A stretch of 5,318 nt of DNA from Thermoguttaceae bacterium (GTDB taxonomy: Bacteria; Planctomycetota; Planctomycetia; Pirellulales; Thermoguttaceae), in contig JAFYVO010000102.1 of assembly GCA_017549085.1 (NCBI GenBank), forward strand, positions 1 through 5,318, written 5' to 3'. Both the position numbers and the translations under genes were made by a program. Shown here in pieces: positions 1 to 5,318 of this stretch (within the stretch, counting starts at the first letter, position 1; every line of letters begins with the position of its first letter). The notes under the pieces are model-generated. The model ran no database searches and was not told the DNA's origin. It saw only the letters and a program-made list of their open reading frames with translations.

Positions 1-1082
1 CGTCGCTCGAATATCGGTTCGGCGTTTTGGTTCGCGACTCCGATTGGGACGGCGTCGCGAAGTACCGCATTCCGGGGATTGTTAAGACGCTAAACGGAAC
101 GCTGGTAGCGGTTTACGACGCTCGCTGGAAAGACGCGAGAGACCTCCCGGCGGACGTCGACGTCGCGTGTTCGCGAAGTTTCGACGGCGGGAAAACTTGG
201 GAACCGATGCAAATCGCGATGAATTACGACGGGCCCGACCCGGCGAAGGAGGGCGTCGGCGACCCGGCGATTCTCGTCGACCCGAAAACCGGACGCCTTT
301 GGCTCGCCGCGCTTTGGGCGCATAACGGCAAGTCGATTCACGCGTCGCAACCGGGGCTGAAAATCGGGACTTCCGGGCGTCTCGTCTTGTCGTACAGCGA
401 CGACGACGGCGCGACGTGGAGCGAGCCGGTCGACGTTACCAACGAAGCGGCGTCGGGGGAAAATTGGCGCATCCTCTTCCAAGGGCCCGGTTGCGGAATC
501 GCGACGCGCGGCGGCCAACTCGTTTTCCCGGCGCAGTTTATCGACGAGAACGGCGTCTGGTTCTCGACGCTCGTTTGGAGCGGCGACGGCGGGAAAAGTT
601 GGAAAGCGGGGAACGGCGCGGTCAAGATGACTTGCGAAGCGCAGGTCGTCGAGCTGAACGACGGAGCGCTGATGTTGAATATGCGCAACTTCGAAGGCCG
701 GGCGCGCTCGGTCGCCGTAACTCGCGATTTCGGCGAGACTTGGGAAGAACATCCGACGTCGAAAAAGACGCTCGTCGAGCCGATTTGCCAAGCCAGTTTG
801 ATTCGGTTTTCGTCGACGCTCGACGGCGACAAGGAAAACTTGCTCGCGTTCATGAACCCGAACTCGAAGAGCGGTCGCGTTAATATGACGCTGAAACTAA
901 GCGCCGACGAGGGAACGACTTGGGATCGCGAACTGACCCTTTATCGGCCCGGCGGCTGGGGATACTCGACGTTGGTGAAAATCGACGACGAAACGATCGG
1001 CGCGCTTTACGAAACGACCGGCGGACTGATCTTTCAAACCGTTAAGATTCAAGACGTTCCGAAAGACGGCGGCGCGAAATAA
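1..1082 (+). CDS. exo-alpha-sialidase (neuraminidase, GH33-like), 5' end missing
   Basis: Predicted to hydrolyse terminal alpha-linked sialic acids from glycoproteins or glycolipids (EC 3.2.1.18 type). The frame is open to the left edge (first full codon at base 3), so a TTG at 27 is probably internal and the true start and any signal peptide lie outside. Numbering from that TTG as residue 1: the YRIP motif gives catalytic Arg14; Asp39 in RDLPADVD is the probable acid/base; Glu204 (CEAQVVEL) and Arg220 (NMRN) are 16 apart, as in the Micromonospora sialidase; Arg284 (SGRVN) completes the Arg triad; Tyr313 (GYSTL) is the probable nucleophile. Five Asp-boxes of the S-x-D-x-G-x-T-W type lie at 51-58, 124-131, 185-192, 232-239 and 292-299, marking a six-bladed beta-propeller. 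It ends at TAA 1080-1082 and converges on the symporter. The fold and family are very safe; substrate linkage cannot be read. The type name would be nanH-like. Confidence 0.95.
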   Translation, partial: SLEYRFGVLVRDSDWDGVAKYRIPGIVKTLNGTLVAVYDARWKDARDLPADVDVACSRSFDGGKTWEPMQIAMNYDGPDPAKEGVGDPAILVDPKTGRLWLAALWAHNGKSIHASQPGLKIGTSGRLVLSYSDDDGATWSEPVDVTNEAASGENWRILFQGPGCGIATRGGQLVFPAQFIDENGVWFSTLVWSGDGGKSWKAGNGAVKMTCEAQVVELNDGALMLNMRNFEGRARSVAVTRDFGETWEEHPTSKKTLVEPICQASLIRFSSTLDGDKENLLAFMNPNSKSGRVNMTLKLSADEGTTWDRELTLYRPGGWGYSTLVKIDDETIGALYETTGGLIFQTVKIQDVPKDGGAK

Positions 1083-1101
1083 CGGAGAAGACGACGGAGA
1101 A

Positions 1102-1118
1102 AACGACGCGACGTCGTT
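1102..1118 (-). other. small hairpin, possible backup terminator for the symporter transcript
   Basis: AACGACG and CGTCGTT form a 7-bp stem around a 3-base loop. Read on the minus strand the stem runs into GTTTTCTCC, a weak T-rich tail. It lies just downstream (minus sense) of the stronger terminator at 1121-1160, so it could catch read-through. It is short and could be chance in this CG-rich sequence. Confidence 0.3.
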
Positions 1119-1120
1119 GG

Positions 1121-1160
1121 GGAAAGAAAAACGAGCGACGTTTTAGCAAGCGTCGCTCGT
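1121..1160 (-). terminator. intrinsic terminator of the symporter transcript
   Basis: ACGAGCGACG (1131-1140) and CGTCGCTCGT (1151-1160) pair perfectly over 10 bp, 11 counting A1130-T1161, with a 10-base loop. On the minus strand the stem is followed directly by TTTTCTTTCC (complement of 1121-1130), the expected U-rich tract. On the plus strand it is followed by TAAACGGTTT, which is a poor U-tract, so I assign it to the minus strand. It lies about 70 bases beyond the symporter stop. Confidence 0.8.
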
Positions 1161-1183
1161 TAAACGGTTTAAGACGGCAAATT

Positions 1184-1223
1184 CGGACGCTCGAACGGGG
1201 AAAGTTCGGGCGTCCGTTTTTTT
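1184..1223 (+). terminator. intrinsic terminator of the sialidase transcript
   Basis: CGGACGCTCGAAC (1184-1196) pairs with GTTCGGGCGTCCG (1204-1216) over 13 bp with one G-U wobble and a GGGGAAA loop, followed immediately by seven T (1217-1223). This is a textbook plus-strand intrinsic terminator, about 100 bases after the sialidase stop and only a few bases from the stop codon of the convergent symporter. On the minus strand the stem is followed by AATTTGCCG, which is weak. Confidence 0.9.
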
Positions 1224-1229
1224 GCGCCG

Positions 1230-3104
1230 TCATTCGGCTTTGCTAAGTTCTTGCGCCGATTCGGTTTCGCTCGACGCGGCGACCGCTTCCATCTTCTTCC
1301 AGCAGGCCCAAAGGACGCCGCCGCTAACGAGCGCGACAACGGTTAACACGCCGCCGAGAACAAGATCGCCGTAAAGGAACGCGCCGGTTCCGAAGAGCGC
1401 CGCGTAAATCGAGACGCAACCGACGACGCTGCAAAGGATTCCGAGCGGAACCGGCCATTTGTCGCGCTCGCCTTCGAGCGACACGCCGTCGCGAGCCGCT
1501 TCTTCGTAAACCTTGCGCCAACCGGGGCCGCCGGCGCGGGTTTTGCGAACGAATTCGCGGAGCGTGTCTTTGTCGTCCGGGGGCGTCAGGAAGGTAACGG
1601 CGAGCCAGCCGACCGTCGTCAGGGCGACGCTTGCGACAAGTTGAAGCCCGCCGTTCGAGAGCAGGGACGCGGCGAACGCTTCTTCCGTCATCTCGAAAAC
1701 GTTCATACAGACGGATTTATGGTAAAGTTGGAAGTAAACGGCGGTCGGAAGCGCGAAGCACATCGCGGCGATTTCCGAATACGCGTTGATCCGCCACCAG
1801 AACCAGCGCAGGAGGAACAAAAGCCCGGTGCCGGCGCCGATCGAAATCAAAATCTGGAACGAACCGAGCGCGCTTTCGAGTTGCGTCGCGACGACGCACG
1901 ACAGAATCATCAAAACGACCGTCCAAACGCGGCCGACTTGCACGAGCTTCTTCTCCGACGCGTCCTTGTTAATGAAACGTAAGTACAGGTCGTTCACCAT
2001 ATCCGACGAACCGAGGTTCAAGTGCGTCGCGAGCGTCGACATGTACGCCGCGAAGAGGGACGCGACGACGACGCCGAAAATCCCCGCCGGAAGGAGCGTC
2101 ATCATCGCCGGGTACGCCATGTCGTGCCCCGGTTGCGCGACGTGCGGGAACGCTTTTTGCAGCGATTCCAAGTCCGGGAAGATGATCAGCGACGCCAAAC
2201 CGACGATAATCCACGGCCACGGACGGACGGCGTAGTGGCACGCGTTGAAGAAAAGGGTCGCGCCGACGGCGTGCCCCGGCGTCTTCGCGGCGAGCATACG
2301 TTGCGCCGTGTAGCTCCCGCCCCCCGGTTCCGCGCCCGGGTACCAAGCGCTCCACCATTGAACGACGAGCGGAACGACCAGAAGGGACAACACCGCCGAA
2401 TAGTCGTTAAACGCCGGGAAAAACGAAAGTTTCGACGCGACCGCTTCGTGAGCGAAGAGACCCGAAAGCCCGCCGACTTCCGGCAGGCGCACCGCGACGA
2501 TCGCCGCGGCGATACTCCCGACCATCGCGACGATGAAGAGAATAAAGTCGGCCCAAAGAACCGCGGAAAAACCGCCGACGGTCGTGAAGATTACCGTTAC
2601 CGTCCCGGAAATCAAGAGCGTTTGCAGCGCGGAAAAACCGAGCATAACGCCGAAAATCTTGATGATCGCAAGGGTTACGTTCGCCATAATCAGCGTGTTC
2701 ACGACCAAGCCGAGGTAGCCGGTGCGGAACGCGCGGACGAAGGCGCCCGACTTGCCGCTGTAGCGCGTTTCGTAAAATTCGAGGTCGGTCGTAACGCCGA
2801 GTTTGCGCCAAAGTTTCGCGTAAATGAAGACGGTCGTGAGGCCGGTCGGGAGGAACGCCCACCAGCACCAGTTGCCGTAAACGCCTTGTTCGCGAACGAC
2901 TTGCGTAACGAAGTTCGGCGTGTCGGCGGCGAACGTCGTCGCGACGAGGGAAAAACCGAGGAGCCACCAAGGTTGCGAACGGCCCGACAGGAAGAATTCG
3001 GACGAGCTTTCGCCCGCTTTCCGCATCGAGCGCCACCCGATGTAAAGCGTCGCGAGGAAAAATAACGCCAACACGGCGTAGTCGAGCGCGTGAAGGTTCG
3101 ACAT
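1230..3104 (-). CDS. sodium:solute symporter (SSS family), probable sialic acid or related sugar importer
   Basis: Inner-membrane secondary transporter of 624 residues expected to couple Na+ entry to solute uptake. Family signs: the N-terminal helix with YIGWRSMRKA then EFFLSGRSQPWWLLGFSLVATTFAADT (39 to 61 region); GGFSAVLWADF at 178-187, matching the SSS core GGxxAVxxxD; and MSTLATHLNLGSS at 355-367 followed by DLY, the TM8 segment that holds the Na2-site serines in vSGLT. I count roughly 14 to 15 hydrophobic helices, including two after a cytoplasmic loop (about 508-552, with RAGGPGW) near the C-terminus. It is longer than the roughly 500-residue SiaT-type sialic acid transporters. The ATG at 3102-3104 is chosen because AAGGA lies 7 bases upstream and the protein then starts directly at the first membrane helix; the open frame extends 67 codons further to 3305 but that part is Arg-rich and unlike the family. 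Substrate is inferred only from the sialidase and esterase next door. Confidence 0.93.
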   Translation of the reverse strand: MSNLHALDYAVLALFFLATLYIGWRSMRKAGESSSEFFLSGRSQPWWLLGFSLVATTFAADTPNFVTQVVREQGVYGNWCWWAFLPTGLTTVFIYAKLWRKLGVTTDLEFYETRYSGKSGAFVRAFRTGYLGLVVNTLIMANVTLAIIKIFGVMLGFSALQTLLISGTVTVIFTTVGGFSAVLWADFILFIVAMVGSIAAAIVAVRLPEVGGLSGLFAHEAVASKLSFFPAFNDYSAVLSLLVVPLVVQWWSAWYPGAEPGGGSYTAQRMLAAKTPGHAVGATLFFNACHYAVRPWPWIIVGLASLIIFPDLESLQKAFPHVAQPGHDMAYPAMMTLLPAGIFGVVVASLFAAYMSTLATHLNLGSSDMVNDLYLRFINKDASEKKLVQVGRVWTVVLMILSCVVATQLESALGSFQILISIGAGTGLLFLLRWFWWRINAYSEIAAMCFALPTAVYFQLYHKSVCMNVFEMTEEAFAASLLSNGGLQLVASVALTTVGWLAVTFLTPPDDKDTLREFVRKTRAGGPGWRKVYEEAARDGVSLEGERDKWPVPLGILCSVVGCVSIYAALFGTGAFLYGDLVLGGVLTVVALVSGGVLWACWKKMEAVAASSETESAQELSKAE

Positions 3105-3111
3105 ATCGATT

Positions 3112-3116
3112 TCCTT
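3112..3116 (-). promoter_or_regulatory. ribosome binding site of the symporter
   Basis: AAGGA (within AAAAGGAA on the minus strand) sits 7 bases before the ATG at 3104. It decides the start codon over the longer upstream open frame. Confidence 0.75.
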
Positions 3117-3130
3117 TTCGATAATTGCGT

Positions 3131-3146
3131 TAAAATGGGGAAAATG
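3131..3146 (-). promoter_or_regulatory. candidate promoter or operator of the symporter, shared with the esterase
   Basis: Minus-strand CATTTTCCCCATTTTA ends 26 bases before the symporter ATG. The same CATT, CCCCATTTTA arrangement is found before the esterase gene at 4831-4845. The position fits a -10 region giving a short leader, but I see no convincing TTGACA-like -35, so an operator or a non-housekeeping promoter is equally possible. It lies downstream of the 3196-3228 terminator, where a separate symporter promoter is needed. Confidence 0.4.
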
Positions 3147-3180
3147 CGCGGTTTCGAGCGGGGAACGTCGGCGACTTTCG

Positions 3181-3260
3181 CGACGCTTCGAAACCAAAAA
3201 ACCGCCGCGTCGTTGGACGCGACGGCTTGGGGAACGAGCGGTTTCGGCGTCGAAGCGTCG
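3181..3260. repeat. large inverted repeat enclosing the intergenic terminator
   Basis: CGACGCTTCGA (3181-3191) and TCGAAGCGTCG (3250-3260) are perfect 11-base inverted copies about 58 bases apart. Just inside, CGAAACC (3189-3195) can instead pair with GGTTTCG (3240-3246), so two partly exclusive outer stems are possible. The terminator hairpin at 3196-3228 sits in the middle. The arms flank it on both sides, giving a nested cruciform-like or alternative RNA fold. Confidence 0.6.
3196..3228 (-). terminator. intrinsic terminator downstream of the sialate O-acetylesterase
   Basis: Read on the minus strand, AAGCCGTCGCGTC pairs with GACGCGGCGGTTTT across a CAAC loop. A perfect 6-bp GC core (3206-3211 with 3216-3221) extends outward to about 12 to 13 bp with two wobbles. 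The stem runs straight into six T (complement of 3196-3201) and then GGTTT. It lies a little over 110 bases after the esterase stop and about 90 before the symporter ATG, so it should end or attenuate the esterase transcript. Confidence 0.75.
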
Positions 3261-3286
3261 AAAAGCGCGTTCGGAAGCGGGAAGGG

Positions 3287-3325
3287 CGCCGCGTCTTGCC
3301 GTCAAACGAGGCAGGGAACGCGGCG
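3287..3325 (-). other. stable stem-loop just after the esterase gene
   Basis: CGCCGCGT (3287-3294) pairs with ACGCGGCG (3318-3325) and CTTGCC (3295-3300) pairs with GGCAGG (3310-3315, one wobble), with a 2-base bulge and a 9-base loop. There is no T-tract on either side, so it is not a standard terminator. It begins 15 bases after the esterase stop and may protect the 3' end of that mRNA; the role is inferred. Confidence 0.5.
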
Positions 3326-3340
3326 GAGTCTTAATCGTTC

Positions 3341-4801
3341 TTATTTAACGATTTCGAACGGGTTGGTCGGGAGCCCTTCGGCGGTGTAGAGGTTCGCGCC
3401 TTCCGGGTTCATTTGCCAAGCGTAACGGACGGCGGTCGGTTCCGCGACGGCGTCCGATTTGACGACGACTTGGTTTTTCCCGACGATTTCGGCGTCGGCC
3501 CAAACGAATTTGCCGTCTTGACCGGCGACGGCGAAACGAGCGAGTTTGGCGTCGGTCTTCGAGAATTCGCGGTCGTTCAGTTGACCGGCGACGAGACCGG
3601 AACCGACGAAATCGAAGTCGACCGTAACTTTGCCGTCGGCGAAGGTCGCGTTGACGGCGGCCGGCGAGGCGCATTCGACGTCTTTATTGAAGGTGTGCGC
3701 GAGCGCCCAAACGGCGAGACGGTTCCCGACGATCCATTTGTTGCGCGGGTGAATGTCCTTCGCTTCGCCGGCGTCGATAATAACCGCTTGACCGGTGTTC
3801 GGGACTTCGAGGCACATTTGTTGACCGCGACGGAGGTACGGCCAGTCGCCCGTGTTGTTCGGGTCGTCTTGCGCGTCGGTGAAGGAGGCGAGTTGGACCC
3901 AATAGAACGGGAAGTCGCCTTGACCGAAGACTTCGCGCCATTCGCGAATCATCGCCTTTTGCTTGAAGTAGTAGAATTCGCGTTCGCCGGCGTTCGTGCA
4001 GCCTTGGTACCAGATGGCGCCGCGGATCGAGTAGTTTTTCCAAGGCGCGAGCATCGCGTTGTACATGCCGCCGCATTTGTCCCAATCTTTCGCCGCGTCG
4101 CGTTGGGCGAGGAGGATTTTGCCGTGTTCGACCGTTTCCGGAACTTCGTTCCAACCGGCGTCCGGAATCCAGCTGTTGATGTTCGAGCCGCCCCAGTTGG
4201 AGTCGATGAGACCGACCGGAACGTTCAGTTCTTTGTTGAGGCGAACGGCGAAGTGGAAGCCGGTCGCGGTGCAGTCTTTTTGGACGCCGTCCTTGCAGAC
4301 GAGCCAACCGTTCGTCGCGAAGTCTTTTTGTTCTTCCGCTTTAATGACGTGGTGCGCGCGGTTGAAGCGGATGAAGCTGTAATCGCCGTTGATTTCGTCT
4401 TCGGTGCAGGAGAGGCGCGGTTGGCCCCAAGAGTTGAGCGGTTGCTCCATATTCGATTGGCCGCTGCAGATCCAAACTTCGCCGACGAGAACGTTCGAGA
4501 AGGCGATTTTGTTCTTCCCTTCGACGATCAGGTCGCGCGCTTCGAAGGACGCCGGTTGCGCCGGGAGGTAAACTTTCCAAGCGCCGTCTTCGCCGGCGGT
4601 CGCTTTCGCGGTCGTTCCGGCGAAGGTAACGGTAACTTCTTCGCCGGCGTCGGCCCAACCCCAAACGCAGATCGGTTTGTCGCGTTGGAGAACAGCGGAA
4701 TCGCCGAAGCACTTCGGAAGGGTAACGTCGGCGCGGGCCGAGGTCGCGAACGCCGTCAACGAGAGCGCGGCGGCGAGGAACGAAAGGAGCGTTTTTTTCA
4801 T
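3341..4801 (-). CDS. sialate O-acetylesterase, secreted (SASA/SGNH family)
   Basis: Predicted to remove O-acetyl esters (typically 9-O) from sialic acids, in the periplasm or outside the cell, making them accessible to sialidase or catabolism. The 486 residues are a normal length. Residues 1-24 form a signal peptide (MKK, hydrophobic core, then SARA before Asp25). An N-terminal beta domain (about 25-100, with the FGDSAVLQRDKP signature) is followed by the SGNH hydrolase domain: GQSNM with nucleophile Ser116, NWGGSNINSW at 202-211 (oxyanion region), WYQGCTN at 264-270, and DIHP with the catalytic His351. A C-terminal beta domain ends in the family-typical RYAWQMNPEGANLY and GLPTNPF. The ATG has AAGGG 7 bases upstream. 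Oddities: the Glu usual in WYQGE is Cys268 here, and the mature protein has ten cysteines. It lies upstream of the symporter on the same strand but with a terminator between. Function is family-based; other acetylated glycans remain possible substrates. Confidence 0.93.
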   Translation of the reverse strand: MKKTLLSFLAAALSLTAFATSARADVTLPKCFGDSAVLQRDKPICVWGWADAGEEVTVTFAGTTAKATAGEDGAWKVYLPAQPASFEARDLIVEGKNKIAFSNVLVGEVWICSGQSNMEQPLNSWGQPRLSCTEDEINGDYSFIRFNRAHHVIKAEEQKDFATNGWLVCKDGVQKDCTATGFHFAVRLNKELNVPVGLIDSNWGGSNINSWIPDAGWNEVPETVEHGKILLAQRDAAKDWDKCGGMYNAMLAPWKNYSIRGAIWYQGCTNAGEREFYYFKQKAMIREWREVFGQGDFPFYWVQLASFTDAQDDPNNTGDWPYLRRGQQMCLEVPNTGQAVIIDAGEAKDIHPRNKWIVGNRLAVWALAHTFNKDVECASPAAVNATFADGKVTVDFDFVGSGLVAGQLNDREFSKTDAKLARFAVAGQDGKFVWADAEIVGKNQVVVKSDAVAEPTAVRYAWQMNPEGANLYTAEGLPTNPFEIVK

Positions 4802-4808
4802 GGGGGAA

Positions 4809-4813
4809 CCCTT
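4809..4813 (-). promoter_or_regulatory. ribosome binding site of the esterase
   Basis: AAGGG on the minus strand lies 7 bases before the ATG at 4801, the same spacing as in the symporter gene. The preceding bases read TATAAGGG; a TATAAG -10 there would give a nearly leaderless mRNA, which I consider less likely than an SD role. Confidence 0.6.
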
Positions 4814-4830
4814 ATATCGGTTAAAACGGA

Positions 4831-4845
4831 TAAAATGGGGGAATG
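4831..4845 (-). promoter_or_regulatory. candidate promoter or operator of the esterase, shared with the symporter
   Basis: Minus-strand CATTCCCCCATTTTA ends 29 bases before the esterase ATG and matches the element at 3131-3146 over CATT and an exact CCCCATTTTA. Of the window's genes, only these two have their upstream region in view, and both carry it. Its role as promoter or binding site is inferred from sequence and position only. Confidence 0.4.
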
Positions 4846-4895
4846 GAACGTTGTTTGCGCTTCCGGCGACCGTCGAAACGGCGGCGAAAACGCGG

Positions 4896-5318
4896 TTATT
4901 CGGTTGGCGTTGGTTGGGTCGGCGACTCGTCCGGTTGGGGCGCGGCGCCGAGCAAAAACGTTTGGAACGTCGCGCTTTGGTGGGCGAGTCGGCGAATTTT
5001 GACGCGGTCGACCGGGTCGGCGTCGACGATTTCCTCCGTCGCGAGGCGACGAGCTTCGGCGATCATTTCCGGAAGCTCCGCGTCGAGATAAGCGCGGTAC
5101 CAAGCGACCGACGGAAGTTCGACCCGCGCCCAATAATCGAGCGGAACGACCCCGGCGCCGACGTCGAGGCAACGCGCGAACGCCGCTTCGAAGAACGCCC
5201 GAGCGTCGGCGTCGGTCGCGGAACCGAGACGGCGCGACGCTTCCCGAACGACGCCGGCGATCAACGTCTCAAAACGGAGAAGGAACGGCCAAAAACGCTC
5301 CTCGTAATCGCGGTCGGA
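4896..5318 (-). CDS. unrecognised helical protein, 5' end missing
   Basis: The frame is open from the right edge to TAA at 4896-4898, giving 140 visible residues; the true start lies outside (a TTG at 5264 is internal to the open frame). I do not recognise the family. The visible part looks mostly alpha-helical and soluble: an aromatic stretch (DYEERFWPFLLRFETLIAG), Ala/Arg/Glu-rich amphipathic segments, two Trp-containing stretches (LDYWARVELPSVAWYRAYL), then a Pro- and acid-rich tail (PQPDESPTQPTPTE) that is probably disordered. No signal, membrane segment or catalytic motif is evident. Codon use (GCG, TCG, GTC, GAC) matches the neighbouring genes, which supports it as real over the overlapping Arg-rich frames. 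It ends 94 bases before the esterase ATG on the same strand, with no clear terminator between, so co-transcription is possible. Whether it relates to sialic acid use cannot be said. Confidence 0.7.
   Translation of the reverse strand, partial: SDRDYEERFWPFLLRFETLIAGVVREASRRLGSATDADARAFFEAAFARCLDVGAGVVPLDYWARVELPSVAWYRAYLDAELPEMIAEARRLATEEIVDADPVDRVKIRRLAHQSATFQTFLLGAAPQPDESPTQPTPTE

Noticed and set aside
27..29. TTG at 27 as the sialidase start codon
   Set aside because: The frame is open to the left edge, and a start here would leave only 12 residues before YRIP with no signal peptide; the gene most likely begins outside the window.
1042..1233. Minus-strand 63-codon open frame in the convergent gap
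   Set aside because: It overlaps the sialidase end and consists of the two terminator hairpins and their A/T tracts translated; no protein features.
2022..3065. Plus-strand open frame (347 codons) opposite the symporter
   Set aside because: Extremely Arg-, Asp- and Glu-rich, as expected when NCG codons are read in reverse as CGN; no recognisable domain, and the symporter on the other strand is unmistakable.
3105..3305. N-terminal extension of the symporter by 67 residues
   Set aside because: The extension is Arg/Ser-rich, contains the intergenic terminator and inverted repeats, and a good ribosome binding site precedes the internal ATG at 3104 where family similarity starts.
3090..3389. Plus-strand 99-codon open frame across the esterase-symporter gap
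   Set aside because: GTG start inside the symporter gene, no ribosome binding site noted, no recognisable protein, and it is built largely from the inverted repeats and terminator.
3413..5002. Long plus-strand open frame (529 codons) opposite the esterase
   Set aside because: Its product is a low-complexity V/D/E/F/R/G-rich string with no family features, and it is fully antisense to an esterase with signal peptide and intact catalytic motifs.
4798..5172. Minus-strand Arg/Pro-rich open frame overlapping the right-hand gene
   Set aside because: Composition is typical of an out-of-frame shadow; the 4896-5318 frame has balanced, helical composition and neighbour-like codon use.

Overview
The window holds part of a sialic-acid (sialoglycan) scavenging locus from a GC-rich bacterium. 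From left to right it has: the 3' part of an exo-alpha-sialidase on the plus strand, a short convergent gap, a sodium:solute symporter (SSS family) on the minus strand, a 236-base gap rich in inverted repeats, a secreted sialate O-acetylesterase on the minus strand, and the 3' part of an unrecognised helical protein, also on the minus strand and running off the right edge. All three recognisable genes fit one job. The sialidase cuts terminal sialic acid from glycans, the esterase strips O-acetyl groups that block sialidase or catabolism, and the symporter plausibly imports the freed sugar. The sugar specificity of the symporter is inferred from its neighbours only. No lyase, kinase, epimerase or regulator (nanA/nanK/nanE/nanR types) is visible.

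The organism cannot be named from this sequence. Codon use strongly favours NCG codons (GCG, TCG, ACG, CCG) with CGN arginine. The symporter, with its long C-terminal extension, and the SASA-type esterase resemble proteins common in Planctomycetota, Lentisphaerota and Verrucomicrobiota, so a PVC-group bacterium living on host glycans is my best guess, at low confidence.

The non-coding DNA is informative. The 147-base convergent gap carries two intrinsic terminators arranged crosswise, so the two mRNAs should overlap tail to tail by roughly 100 bases. The gap between esterase and symporter has a strong minus-strand intrinsic terminator nested inside a larger inverted repeat, which argues against a simple esterase-symporter operon. 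Both the esterase and symporter starts are preceded by the same sequence, CATT-(C/TT)-CCCCATTTTA, 26 to 29 bases before the ATG, which is a candidate shared promoter or operator. I see no mobile element, CRISPR array, tRNA or rRNA, and no clearly new multi-gene system.
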